A stretch of 64,000 nt of DNA from positions 372,001-436,000 of the forward strand of contig NZ_JADWOX010000001.1 in the NCBI RefSeq assembly GCF_016135805.1. The letters run 5' to 3'. Below the pieces are notes generated by a model. It saw only the letters and a list, made by a program, of their open reading frames with translations, was not told the origin of the DNA and did no database searches. The translations under genes and the position numbers were made by a program. Below, one piece after another: positions 49,027 to 57,631 of the stretch (its first letter is position 1; each line of letters starts with the position of its first letter). Origin of the DNA: Caulobacter hibisci (GTDB taxonomy: Bacteria > Pseudomonadota > Alphaproteobacteria > Caulobacterales > Caulobacteraceae).

Positions 49027-49446
49027 CTAGAAGCTCCGGCGAACCGGCTTGGCTCGCCCCGAGGCTTTGGCGGCTCTGGCCTTGGCGCGGCGATCCTTCC
49101 TCACGTGTTGGCGATGCACCGCCCAGGCCGCCGACAAATGGCGCTCCTCGATGAAGGGCAGGGCCTCCTGACGGCGAAGCCAGAATTCGGGCGGCAGGGG
49201 CGGGAGCTCGACCATGGTCCGCCGGTTGTCCGGACCGATGTTGTTCTCGGCCATCCAGGCCGCCCACATCGCCCGCGCCTCGACGGCGGCGCGTTCGGAT
49301 TTCTGGCGGGTCGAGGCGTCCAGCAAGACCAGGCGAGGCGGCTTCCTCAGCGGACCGCGCGGCTTTTTCGATTTTGGAGCGGGCAATGGCGTTTCCCTTC
49401 GGGATGCGGCGCCGGAATGGCGCGCGCCTACGTCCGCGCGCGGCAA
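49027..49446 (-). CDS. Basic protein of unknown function, start uncertain
   Basis: Up to 139 codons. The C-terminal 100 residues read like protein (PPLPPEFWLRRQEALPFIEE, HRQHVRKDRRAKARAAKASG) with Arg/Lys-rich ends. The only upstream start is TTG, and the N-terminal 20 codons run into low-quality sequence. An antisense frame is also open, so coding is not certain. Confidence 0.4.
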   Translation of the reverse strand: MPRADVGARHSGAASRRETPLPAPKSKKPRGPLRKPPRLVLLDASTRQKSERAAVEARAMWAAWMAENNIGPDNRRTMVELPPLPPEFWLRRQEALPFIEERHLSAAWAVHRQHVRKDRRAKARAAKASGRAKPVRRSF

Positions 49447-49895
49447 GCCGCGAACGGGGAGGGAGCGGAGCGCCCGGGCGACGCCCGGAGGTGCTGTTGT
49501 GTGTACCGTTTCGACGAAGCCGAGGCGCTCCGCGCCGCCGTTTTGACGTCCGCCTCCGGTCGATGGCGTTGTTGGCGCCTTACTGGAAGTCGCTGGCCCC
49601 GGTTTCCCGAGGCCGACAGCGGCGGGGAGGCGACCGTTGGGCCGCCCGTAACCCCCGCCTCAGCGGATGGCGGGCGGGCCTGGCCAGCGCCAGGTCCCGG
49701 ACACGACGGGCTTTCCTCGCCCGCCCCAGTCCCGCTCGACAGCATCCCGGGGCCGCGAAGGTCGCTGGCCGCGCGCCCTCCCCATCGCCTCGAGACCCGG
49801 TGATTATGCGGCGGCGGGAGCAGGGGCGGATGGAGGTGGAGCAGGGGTAGGGATTTCAAGGGGTTGGGGGCGGGAGAGGTGTGCGCTGAGCCTTT
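49447..49895. other. Intergenic stretch without a supported gene
   Basis: About 450 bp with overlapping open frames on both strands, all rich in Arg/Pro/Gly/Ser and none with a ribosome site or recognisable motif. Probably decayed or non-coding. Confidence 0.55.
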
Positions 49896-49899
49896 CCTT

Positions 49900-49960
49900 C
49901 GTCATCCGGGTCCCTGGGTCCCGGATAAGCCCTGCGGGCTTTCCGGGATGCCGGGTTTGG
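49900..49960. repeat. Intergenic repeat, family C
   Basis: CGTCATCCGGGTCCCTGGGTCCCGGATAAGCCCTGCGGGCTTTCCGGGATGCCG; shares the GGGTCCCGG and AAGCCCGC blocks with 58497-58650. Confidence 0.75.
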
Positions 49961-49965
49961 GGGGA

Positions 49966-50778
49966 TCAGGCAGTCGCCGGGCGGGGCGCGGGGTCTTCCC
50001 CCGCCCGCCAGCCGGCATAGGCGATGACGCAGCCGGCGATGGCGGCGGCCAGGGCGAAGGGCAGGGGCGGCAGGGCCGCGGCCTGGGTGAACAGGGCCCG
50101 CCAGGCCGGCAACGGGCCGACGAACTGGAAGGCCAGGGCGCCGACCAGGGTCAGGCCGGCGGCCTCCAGGAACGGCCGGCCGTGACCCCGGGCGCGGGCC
50201 GCGACGACCAGGGCGATGGCGGCGGCGATGGCGTTGGCCAGCTGGAAGCCGATCCCCAGCTTCCAGAAGTCCTGCGGGCCGGCGATGGCCAGGGGCGGCA
50301 GGGCTGGGGCCAGGCGGCCCAGGATCGGCGGCAGCAGGAAGATGGTGGTGGCCAGCATGTAGCCGGCGTGCACGGGCGTGGTCCGACGGCGCGCCAGGGC
50401 CTGGTGATAGAACCAGGCGAAGCCGGCCACGGTGACGATGTCCAGCCAGGCCAGGCGCGCGGCGTAGAGGTCGTAGAACGGCGAGACGTTGGCGGCGAGG
50501 CGGCGGGCCATGCCCAGGAAGATCCCCGAGCCGCCGGCCAGGAACAGCGGGAACAGCGCCAGGCTGGCAAAACCCAGCGCGCGGTGCGTGGGCCGGTTGC
50601 CGCCGTGGATCAGGGCGCTCTGGGTCACCAGCAGGGCCAGCCACAGGGTGGCGGTGATCCCGTGGGCGTGGAACTCGATCGAGGCGGTGGTCACCTGGGA
50701 CAGGTAGGCCGGCCAGAAGGCCAGTCCCGCCAGCGGAAAGATGGCCAGGACGTAGAAGTGCGCATGACGGTACGGCAT
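49966..50778 (-). CDS. Seven-span integral membrane protein
   Basis: 270 residues, about seven or eight hydrophobic helices from residue 8 to 258. Conserved-looking polar residues in spans include EFHAHGITATLW, YHQALARRRTTPVHAGYM and several His, a layout seen in uncharacterised haem- or quinone-linked membrane families. AGGGGGC ribosome site before ATG. Function unknown. Confidence 0.8.
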   Translation of the reverse strand: MPYRHAHFYVLAIFPLAGLAFWPAYLSQVTTASIEFHAHGITATLWLALLVTQSALIHGGNRPTHRALGFASLALFPLFLAGGSGIFLGMARRLAANVSPFYDLYAARLAWLDIVTVAGFAWFYHQALARRRTTPVHAGYMLATTIFLLPPILGRLAPALPPLAIAGPQDFWKLGIGFQLANAIAAAIALVVAARARGHGRPFLEAAGLTLVGALAFQFVGPLPAWRALFTQAAALPPLPFALAAAIAGCVIAYAGWRAGEDPAPRPATA

Positions 50779-50871
50779 CGAAAGCCCCCTTCCGAACGTG
50801 CGGCGAGGCTATTTGAAAACCAACGTTATTCCAATCGCGTTTGGCTTCGAGGGCGGGCGGCTCGTCAGCCG

Positions 50872-51165
50872 CTAATGCGGGCGCTTGAGGCGCAGGTCCA
50901 TGCCCAGCGTCGGGCCGATGCCGCCGGGATGCTCGCCGAACGGATGGGACGCGTGGCGGCGAAGGGCCACGGCTTCGAGCCGCGAGCGCAGGTCGTCGTC
51001 GAGGCCGAGGCTGTCTATGAGGTCCTCGTCGTCGTCCTCTGGCAGTGAGGCCGTGAGGACATGGTCCAGCGCGGCGAGGAAGGCGGCGTCCTCCAGCGTT
51101 CCCTCGGTCGGAGGGTGGTCGAGATAGCCGAGGACGACTTCAAGCGACTCTTCGAAGGCCGGCAT
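50872..51165 (-). CDS. Small acidic protein of unknown function
   Basis: 97 residues from MPAFEESLEVVLGYLD. The acidic stretch LPEDDDEDLIDSLGLDDDL is notable. The ATG at 51165 has AAAGGG 6 bp before it and is preferred to one 15 bp upstream. No family recognised. Confidence 0.65.
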   Translation of the reverse strand: MPAFEESLEVVLGYLDHPPTEGTLEDAAFLAALDHVLTASLPEDDDEDLIDSLGLDDDLRSRLEAVALRRHASHPFGEHPGGIGPTLGMDLRLKRPH

Positions 51166-51204
51166 GTCGAACCCTTTCATACGGCGCTCGCATCAGGCTG
51201 GATG

Positions 51205-51450
51205 CGTGTGAAGCGCCTGTTGAAAAGCGTACGAACAGGTCGATGGTTCAGTCGTGTCGCTCAGTGGCAATAAAGTTATGTTTTCGCGCCGATGATTTTG
51301 TTCCGTGTATCTGGATAAGTATTTTCAAATATATCGTTTTGGCGGTGAAGCTTTATGAACTTCAAATAATAATTATCGTAATTCGTTGAATATTGTACGC
51401 ATCGTAGCCACATGGGTTTGTCGGGAAGAGTCCGTCTCATCCCAAGGAAA
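51205..51450. other. AT-rich island upstream of the GYYD-repeat gene
   Basis: Strikingly AT-rich for this genome, for example ATAAGTATTTTCAAATATAT and CAAATAATAATTATCGTAAT. Likely promoter region and nucleoid-protein binding site for the gene at 51459. A 54-codon minus-strand frame (51276-51440) is open but lacks a ribosome site. Confidence 0.6.
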
Positions 51451-51458
51451 CCCACACA

Positions 51459-52490
51459 ATGCGTATTCAAACTTTGGTCGCGGGCGTCTGCGCCGCGGCG
51501 TTGATACCCGCCGTCGCGCTCGCTCAACAGACCTGCGAGCAGCGGCAGGCAAGTCGCGTGGCTGGAACGGTCGCCGGCGCCGGTCTCGGCGCGGTGGCGG
51601 GCGCGGCCGTGGCGGGCCGCGACGATCGCGGCAAGGGCGCGGTGATCGGCGGCGTCGCCGGCGCGCTGATCGGCAACCAGGCAGCCAAGGGGAAAACGGG
51701 CGGGGCCGACTGCGCTCGCGCCTACGGCTATTACGACGATCAAGGGGCGTGGCACGCCAGCACCACCGTCGCTCGCGGCCAGGCCGTCGGCTATTTCGAC
51801 CGCGGCGGCGAATGGGTCGCGGGCGCGCCGCGTGGCTACTACGCCGAGGACGGGCGATGGGTGCAGGCGAGCGCCGACGTCGAGACGGCCGGCTACTACG
51901 CCGACGGCCTGTGGGCGCCCGCCTCGGCCCAGGGCTATTACGGCCGGGGCGGCCAGTGGGTCGATGCGACGGCCTCGGGCTATTACGACCGCTCCGGGCG
52001 CTGGGTCGCGGGCCCCGCGACGGGTCGCTACGACGCCGACGGGCGCTGGATGGCCGGTCAGGCGAGCGGGCGGCGCGACGTCAGCGGCGCCTGGATCGCC
52101 GATCCCCAGCTTGGCCACTACGACAAGGGGCGCTGGGTGCGCGGCGAGGCGGTGGGCTATTACGACGCCCGCGGCGCCTGGATCTCGACGGATGGCCGCG
52201 CCCGGCGCGTCGATTATCCGGCCGGCCAGTATCCCAATGGTCGGGCGGGGCTCAGCATCGACGACCGCCAGGCCCAGCTGGCCGAGCGTATCAACCGCGG
52301 CGCCTATAGCGGCCGGCTGAGCCGGGCCGAGGCGGGCCAGGCGACCCGGACCCTGGCCGCGATCGAGCGCCAGGAGCGGTCGCTGCGCACCCGACAGGGC
52401 GCGCTGGGTCCCAAGGGCCGGGCCATCATCACCGCGCGGCTGGATCGGCTGAGCGACAGCATCAGCGGCGACATCCGCGACGACCGCTAG
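51459..52490 (+). CDS. Exported YMGG glycine-zipper protein with ten GYYD-type repeats
   Basis: 343 residues. Signal peptide ending ALAQ, a glycine-zipper (about 34-74: AGTVAGAGLGAVAGAAVAG and AVIGGVAGALIG), then about ten imperfect repeats of 14-16 residues, consensus GYYDxxGxWVxxx (residues 89-244), and a helical C-terminus. The zipper suggests membrane or outer-membrane association. The Tyr/Trp repeat may bind sugar or form a beta structure. Ribosome site AAGGAA. Function unknown. Confidence 0.85.
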   Translation: MRIQTLVAGVCAAALIPAVALAQQTCEQRQASRVAGTVAGAGLGAVAGAAVAGRDDRGKGAVIGGVAGALIGNQAAKGKTGGADCARAYGYYDDQGAWHASTTVARGQAVGYFDRGGEWVAGAPRGYYAEDGRWVQASADVETAGYYADGLWAPASAQGYYGRGGQWVDATASGYYDRSGRWVAGPATGRYDADGRWMAGQASGRRDVSGAWIADPQLGHYDKGRWVRGEAVGYYDARGAWISTDGRARRVDYPAGQYPNGRAGLSIDDRQAQLAERINRGAYSGRLSRAEAGQATRTLAAIERQERSLRTRQGALGPKGRAIITARLDRLSDSISGDIRDDR

Positions 52491-52505
52491 ACCAACAGGT
52501 TCACC

Positions 52506-52545
52506 GGCCTGGGCGGCCCGCCACGATGGCGGAGCCGCCCAGGCC
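52506..52545 (+). terminator. Hairpin after the GYYD-repeat gene
   Basis: Perfect 12-bp stem GGCCTGGGCGGC/GCCGCCCAGGCC; no T-tract, so it may only slow or protect the RNA. Confidence 0.5.
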
Positions 52546-52565
52546 GCATCAGACAAAGGCCCCTC

Positions 52566-52685
52566 ATGACGTTCCTGTTCATCACCGCCGCCGCCTGCGT
52601 GGCGACGGCGCTCGCCTTGCCCCTGGCGTTCCGGCTATTCGCCGGGCCGCGCCCCGCCGCCGTCCGCGTCAGGGCCAAAAAATAG
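52566..52685 (+). CDS. Predicted 39-residue membrane peptide
   Basis: MTFLFITAAACVATALALPL then a short basic tail ending VRAKK. One span, positive-inside tail, AAAGG ribosome site. 20 bp past the hairpin. No family recognised. Confidence 0.5.
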   Translation: MTFLFITAAACVATALALPLAFRLFAGPRPAAVRVRAKK

Positions 52686-52748
52686 GGCCGCCCCGGTTTC
52701 CCGGAGCGGCCCGTCACGCCGAAACGTGAGTCTGCCTAGTGGTTAGTA

Positions 52749-55700
52749 TTAGTACTTGTACGAGGCGCCGACGAAGAAGCGGCGGCCCGAATAGTTGCTG
52801 TTGATCAGGCGGGTGTCGCCGGCCCAGCTGGATTCGTCTTCCTTGGTGAGGTTCTTGCCTTCGACGAACAGCGACAGGCCCTGCGGGCCCGGACGCCAGG
52901 TGAACTTGCCGTCGAGATAGCCCGTGGCGTCCTTGAACACCGGCTGGCCGAGGGTGTCGGAGGCGGTGAGCAGGTAGCCCGAGCGGTAGTTGTAGGCGAG
53001 GCGGGCGCTGATCGGGCCCTTCTCGTACCACAGGGTGGCGTTGTAGCTGCTCTTGGACAGGCCCGGATAGGGCAGGGCCGAGCCGTCGACGCCGCTGAAG
53101 ACGCCCACGTCAGAGGCCTTCTGGTAGGTGTAGTTGACGTCGGCGCCGAGGCCCGACAGCAGGCCCGGCAGCCAGGTGAAGGCGGTCTTGGCCGTCAGCT
53201 CGACGCCCGAGATCTTGGCGCCGTCGCCGTTCACGTAGGTGTTGTAGAAGTACAGGGTGCCGTCGCCGAACACGTCCTGCTGGCCCAGGTTCGAGCGCGA
53301 GGACAGGTAGAACGAGCGGATGTCCTTGTAGAAGAAGCCGGCCGACAGCTGGGTGTCGCTGTCGGGGTACCATTCGAACGACAGGTCGTACTGGTTGGCG
53401 CGGTAGGGCTTCAGCGCCGGGTTGCCGGCGTCGCAGCTGTCGGGACCGTCGTCGGAGGTGCCGTCGTTGGTGTAGTTGATGGTGCAGGTCATGCTGGGCA
53501 TCAGGTAGTTGACCAGCGGGCGGGCCATCAGCTGGGCGAAGCCGAAGCGCGCGCTCAGACGGTTGTCGATCAGCCAGCCCTGGATGTTGAAGCTGGGCAG
53601 ATAGACCGTGTAGTCCTTGGTCATCGACGTCAGGGTGTTGGCCACCACGGCGGTCGAGGCCACGCCGTTGACCAGGCGGGTCTCGCGGCGGGTGTACTGG
53701 CCGGCGGCCGTCGTCTGGGTGTGGACGCGGCGGACGCCGAAGTTGCCGATGATCTCGCGGCCCAGCAGCGGGAAGCCGTAGTCCAGACGGATGTACTGGG
53801 CGTCGCTCTTCTCGGTGACGTTGTACGGGATCTGGTTGTACGTCTTACCGTCGTTGCCGGTGGTCGTGTACAGGTTGTCCAGGTTGAAGTGCGACGTATC
53901 CAGGTACTGGGAGATCGCGTTGAACGACGGATACTTCCACGAGTTCGGCAGGCCGCCGCCGCCGTAGTAGAAGCTGTCGGGCAGGTCGACCATGGCCTGG
54001 GCGAACAGGGCGTTCGAGAAGGCGCGCGACCAGGTCTCGGTCGAGTTCCAGTAGGTGGTCTGGTAGGCGTTGCCCAGGATCGCGGCGGTCTGGTCGGCGG
54101 CCTGGGTGTTGACCACGGTGGCGGTCGAGTTGACCGAGTTGGCGTAGATCACAGTGTCGTCGAGGTTGCTGGCCAGGTTGGCGCCGCCGCTGACGATGAA
54201 GCCGCCGTAGCCGTAGCCGCCCGTCTCGGCGTTCGAATAGCGGCCGCCGAACTTGACGCTCTTCAGGAAGGGCAGGTCGGCGCGGTATTCGAGGTCGATC
54301 TTGTACTGGTCCTCGGTGTTCTTGGAGTCCGACGGACGGTACTGGATCTGCCACTGGTTGACGGCGGCGGCGTCGGCCGGGCTGAAGCCCTGGGCGAAGG
54401 TGAAGACCGGAACCGAGTCATTGTTCGGATCGACGGTGACCTTCAGGCCCGGGGTGTTGAACGACACCGAGGCGTTGTTGGTCAGGTTCAGGGTCTTGGT
54501 CTTGCCGCGGGCGCCGACGAAATCGATCTTCCAGCGCTCGTTCTGGAAGTTGGCGCCGAAGGTGATGTAGTCGGAATCGTTGGTCTGCTTGAAGTCGCGC
54601 GACGAGATGCTGAAGGCGTTGTTGCCGCCGCGGTTGGCCGTCGTCAGGCAGTCGCCGACGACGTATTCGGTGACGTTGTGGTTGGCGTCGACCTTAACGC
54701 CCGGGACGTTCTGGGCCGTGGCCGCGGTGACGCGGGCGCAGCTGTTGGCCGAACGGTTCAACGGATCGAGGACGGTCAGGCCCGTGCCGTAGTTGATGTC
54801 GTTTAGGACCTGTTCGCGCTTGTTCTTCTGATAGGTGACGAAGGCGCTCAGATTGTCGCTGAACTTGTACTGGGCCGTGAACTCGGCCGAGGTGCGGGTG
54901 TCGTCGCGGGTCCAGACGCGGTAGCGCGGCACGCGCGGGCTGTAGTCGTACCACTGGCTTTCGCAGGCGGTGCGGGTCTGGGCGGTGGTCAGCAGCGCGG
55001 CGTCGGGCGTGACGGCGGTGGCGCAGCCGGCCTCGGTCTGAATGCCGGCGATGTAGTCGCTGACGGCGCGGCCGTAGGTCTGGCTGTAGTAGTCGAGGGT
55101 CTTTTCGGCCGAGTTGTCGAAGTCGCCGAGCAGGGCCCAGGCGTTGTTGTCGACGAAGTCGCCGCGCGTCAGGACGCGGTCGTAGTTGACGTTGCCCATC
55201 AGGCCCAGGCGGCCGTCGAACAGCTGGGTGGCGCCGAACACGCTGGTGCGCGGCTTCCAGCCGGGCAGGGTGTCGAGGTTCTGGGCCGAGGCGGTGAACG
55301 ACAGGGTCGGCTTCTTGAAGTCCAGCGGCTTGCGGGTGGTCACCGAGACCGTGCCGCCGACGCCGCCTTCGGTCATGTCGGCGGTGAAGCCTTTGAAGAC
55401 GTCGATCGACTTGACCATTTCCGACGGCAGTTCGCGGAAGTCGTTCGAACGACCGCCGCCGCCGTAGACCGACAGGTTGCTGGCGGTCGACAGGGCGCTG
55501 ACGCCGTTGATCTCGACGCGGTTGAGGTCGGGCTCGACGCCGCGGATGGAGACGCTGTTGCCTTCGCCGAAGTCGCGGGCCAGCTGCACGCCGGTGACGC
55601 GGCCCAGCGCCTCGCCGACGTTCTTGTCGGGGAAGGCGCCGATGTCTTCGGCGACGATCGAGTCGGAGACGGTGCCGGCGCGCTTCTTGCGGCTCATGGC

Positions 55701-55904
55701 CGACTGCAGGCTGGCGCGGGTGCCGACGACGACGATCTCCTCGACGGCGTTCTCGACGTTCGCGTCGGCCGCGGCCTGGGCGGGCTCGGGCGCGGGGGCG
55801 GTCTGGGCGAAGGCGGCGCCGCCGCCGACCATCAGCAGGATGGCGGCCATCCCGGTGGTGCGCATGAGCCCGGCTTCGCGCCGGATCTTGCTGTTGACCA
55901 TCAT
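52749..55904 (-). CDS. TonB-dependent outer-membrane receptor, likely oligosaccharide uptake
   Basis: 1051 residues, ATG after TTGGAGGAATACTA. Signal peptide to about residue 34, TonB box EEIVVV (55-60), plug domain with VGEALGRVTGVQLARDFGEGNSVSIRG, and a 22-strand barrel ending in ...VGASYKY. The size and motifs match the large Caulobacter receptors for plant-derived glycans rather than siderophore receptors. It is transcribed away from a 1.2-kb leader that contains a perfect GACACCGGTGTC palindrome. Ligand unproven. Confidence 0.93.
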   Translation of the reverse strand: MMVNSKIRREAGLMRTTGMAAILLMVGGGAAFAQTAPAPEPAQAAADANVENAVEEIVVVGTRASLQSAMSRKKRAGTVSDSIVAEDIGAFPDKNVGEALGRVTGVQLARDFGEGNSVSIRGVEPDLNRVEINGVSALSTASNLSVYGGGGRSNDFRELPSEMVKSIDVFKGFTADMTEGGVGGTVSVTTRKPLDFKKPTLSFTASAQNLDTLPGWKPRTSVFGATQLFDGRLGLMGNVNYDRVLTRGDFVDNNAWALLGDFDNSAEKTLDYYSQTYGRAVSDYIAGIQTEAGCATAVTPDAALLTTAQTRTACESQWYDYSPRVPRYRVWTRDDTRTSAEFTAQYKFSDNLSAFVTYQKNKREQVLNDINYGTGLTVLDPLNRSANSCARVTAATAQNVPGVKVDANHNVTEYVVGDCLTTANRGGNNAFSISSRDFKQTNDSDYITFGANFQNERWKIDFVGARGKTKTLNLTNNASVSFNTPGLKVTVDPNNDSVPVFTFAQGFSPADAAAVNQWQIQYRPSDSKNTEDQYKIDLEYRADLPFLKSVKFGGRYSNAETGGYGYGGFIVSGGANLASNLDDTVIYANSVNSTATVVNTQAADQTAAILGNAYQTTYWNSTETWSRAFSNALFAQAMVDLPDSFYYGGGGLPNSWKYPSFNAISQYLDTSHFNLDNLYTTTGNDGKTYNQIPYNVTEKSDAQYIRLDYGFPLLGREIIGNFGVRRVHTQTTAAGQYTRRETRLVNGVASTAVVANTLTSMTKDYTVYLPSFNIQGWLIDNRLSARFGFAQLMARPLVNYLMPSMTCTINYTNDGTSDDGPDSCDAGNPALKPYRANQYDLSFEWYPDSDTQLSAGFFYKDIRSFYLSSRSNLGQQDVFGDGTLYFYNTYVNGDGAKISGVELTAKTAFTWLPGLLSGLGADVNYTYQKASDVGVFSGVDGSALPYPGLSKSSYNATLWYEKGPISARLAYNYRSGYLLTASDTLGQPVFKDATGYLDGKFTWRPGPQGLSLFVEGKNLTKEDESSWAGDTRLINSNYSGRRFFVGASYKY

Positions 55905-56994
55905 TAGTATTCCTCCAAGTGCGGGGACGTCGCCGCCCTGTCTTTTCGGGCCGTGCGGCGCCTCAAGGCGCGGCCGACCGTTCTGGTGAAATGGAAGCCG
56001 AGGCGGTGGCGCGTCCGATGAAGACCGGCAGTCGAATCGGGGAGCGGGGGCCAGGACCGTGGCGATGCGCGGGATCGAGAACGGGACGTCGCCGTCCGCG
56101 GCGCGAGGCGCTCGAGGGGCGAAATCCTGATGGCGAGCACGGGGTAGGGGCTGGCCTAACGACCCCAGGCGGCTGTTCGCCGCAGGGCCGGTGTCTCGAT
56201 CGTCTGGCGAGCGTGCGCGTCAGCGGGAGCGCGGCGTCGCTTCATTGAGGCGGTCTGTCGCCCTTCGCGGACCTTTGGTCTCTGCTACGAGGCGGATCCA
56301 TCCATTTCCAAGCTGACGCAAAGAGTCAATGTCGTGGCGACATTTTTGCGCGGCGGCGGGGGCTAGCTGCAATCATGTGACAATTAAAGCACCATGTTCC
56401 CATATGGTGGAATGAGCATGCAACAATCGGGATTAGTGCTTGATTTTGGCGCTTACCCTGCCCATCGTGTCGACATTCGGCGCGTCCGCGCGCCCGGCCG
56501 ACGACAAGATCGGATCGAGAGGAGACGACAGGAGATGGCCACGCGCCCCTTCCGCCCCTCCACTCGCCCGCCCCTGATCGCCGGCTGTTCGGGGTAGGCA
56601 GCAGGGAGGGACAAGATTTCCACCGGTCGGATCGACGGCGCATCCAAGGGACTCGTTCACGGTTCCGCGCAGTGACGACACCGGTGTCTTTGAGCGGTCT
56701 TTAACTACAGCGATATGGGCGGCGTTACTCGGCGATGTGTTTTTGTGCCGTGGGTCAACGCCATCCGACGGGCGCGTTTCGCAAGGGGTTGCGGGCACGT
56801 CCGGGACTTGGTCTCCGCTCCGCAGGGAGCGGGACAATTTATCTACTGGGGGGACTCGCCGAGGCGTGAAGAGCGCTTGGCGGGTCTCGACTTTCGGCCT
56901 CGAAGGGCCGCGGCGCGCCCTGTGGGCCGCCTCGCGCGTGGGACGCGCGACCTCAGATTTCCTGAACATCGACCTGACCATCGACAGGCCTGAA
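55905..56994. other. Long gene-poor region upstream of the TonB-dependent receptor
   Basis: About 1.1 kb with no convincing gene. Holds a short hairpin AATGTCG-TGG-CGACATT followed by T's (about 56326-56347), an inverted pair CACCAT/ATGGTG (about 56388-56409), a CCGGTGTC half-site at 56188 and the full palindrome at 56677. Frames on both strands lack ribosome sites or look random. Confidence 0.6.
56677..56688. promoter_or_regulatory. Predicted LacI-type operator (GACACCGGTGTC), perfect copy
   Basis: Perfect palindrome followed by TTTGAG, as at 12296 where TTTG also follows. It lies 773 bp upstream of the receptor start. The true target could be an unannotated short transcript or a long leader of the receptor. 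Confidence 0.6.
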
Positions 56995-57022
56995 CGAAAG
57001 AAACCCCGGAACATGTCCGGGG
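56995..57022 (-). terminator. Intrinsic terminator of the short 57.1-kb transcript
   Basis: Stem CCCCGGA/TCCGGGG with loop of five, followed on the minus strand by TTTCTTTCG. Confidence 0.75.
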
Positions 57023-57093
57023 CTCCCGATCCGTTCGTCGGCCGGCGCTCATGCGCGACCGAAAGACGGCATTTGTCCGCTAAAGCGCTGGGG

Positions 57094-57156
57094 TCAGTTC
57101 AGACCTTCGATCTTCACGGAGCTTTCCAGCGCATTCGCGATCGACAAATGAGACAC
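57094..57156 (-). CDS. Predicted 20-residue peptide with near-perfect ribosome site
   Basis: GTG start, peptide MSHLSIANALESSVKIEGLN. The upstream GAAAGGAGGTGA matches the 16S anti-Shine-Dalgarno over about ten bases with ideal 6-bp spacing, and a terminator ends the unit about 75 bp downstream. No neighbouring modification enzymes, so a RiPP is not supported. It could be a leader peptide, a small signalling or membrane-surface peptide, or a decoy. No known family. Confidence 0.55.
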   Translation of the reverse strand: MSHLSIANALESSVKIEGLN

Positions 57157-57335
57157 TGGGTCACCTCCTTTCGGCTGCGCGTCACACCCTGACGCAGGAC
57201 TAAGGTTGGGTGCGCGGCGGGTCTTGGCAAGAGGGGCGATGCGACGTCGGCGTCGCGGCCTTGGAGCGGGGGAGCGGCCCCGGGTCGCGCAAAGGGGGGA
57301 CGATGCGCGACCCGGAGCCGCAGCTCCTGGACCGG

Positions 57336-57488
57336 CTAGAGGGCGCGCCAGGCCAGGAGGATCGCGGTCCAGAGACCGATGTTGAGCGTCAGCGCCGCCA
57401 GGGGTGCACCGTTCACGCGCACGGCCGTGGTCTGGGCACGCGGGCGCTCAGTCTGGGCGGAGAGGGCGGGAGCGATGATGCGGGCCAC
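57336..57488 (-). CDS. Predicted 50-residue single-span membrane protein
   Basis: GTG start after GGAAGGAATC. Basic N-half (MARIIAPALSAQTERPRAQT) and one C-terminal span (LAALTLNIGLWTAILLAW). Same strand as the 20-residue ORF, 180 bp upstream of it. No family recognised. Confidence 0.5.
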   Translation of the reverse strand: MARIIAPALSAQTERPRAQTTAVRVNGAPLAALTLNIGLWTAILLAWRAL

Positions 57489-57631
57489 GGCGACGATTCC
57501 TTCCAAAAAAGGGCGCCGACTGCGTGCGCCTCTGTCCTAGTAAAGATAGGAAGTCGCCAGATAGTTTCATATGCGACAAAACGGTCGTAGGGCCCTGGGG
57601 CCGTGCGCGAATTGTCGCAGGGAGTTTCGCC

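Noticed and set aside
51276..51440. 54-codon minus-strand frame in the AT-rich island
   Set aside because: No Shine-Dalgarno, overlaps the promoter of the opposite gene, and its Asn/Tyr/Ile/Lys content is what AT-rich DNA gives by chance. Worth a look only if a transcript is found.
56737..57192. Plus-strand frame of 151 codons across the terminator at 57.0 kb
   Set aside because: Runs through a terminator hairpin and over the antisense of the 20-residue ORF; no motif and no ribosome site.
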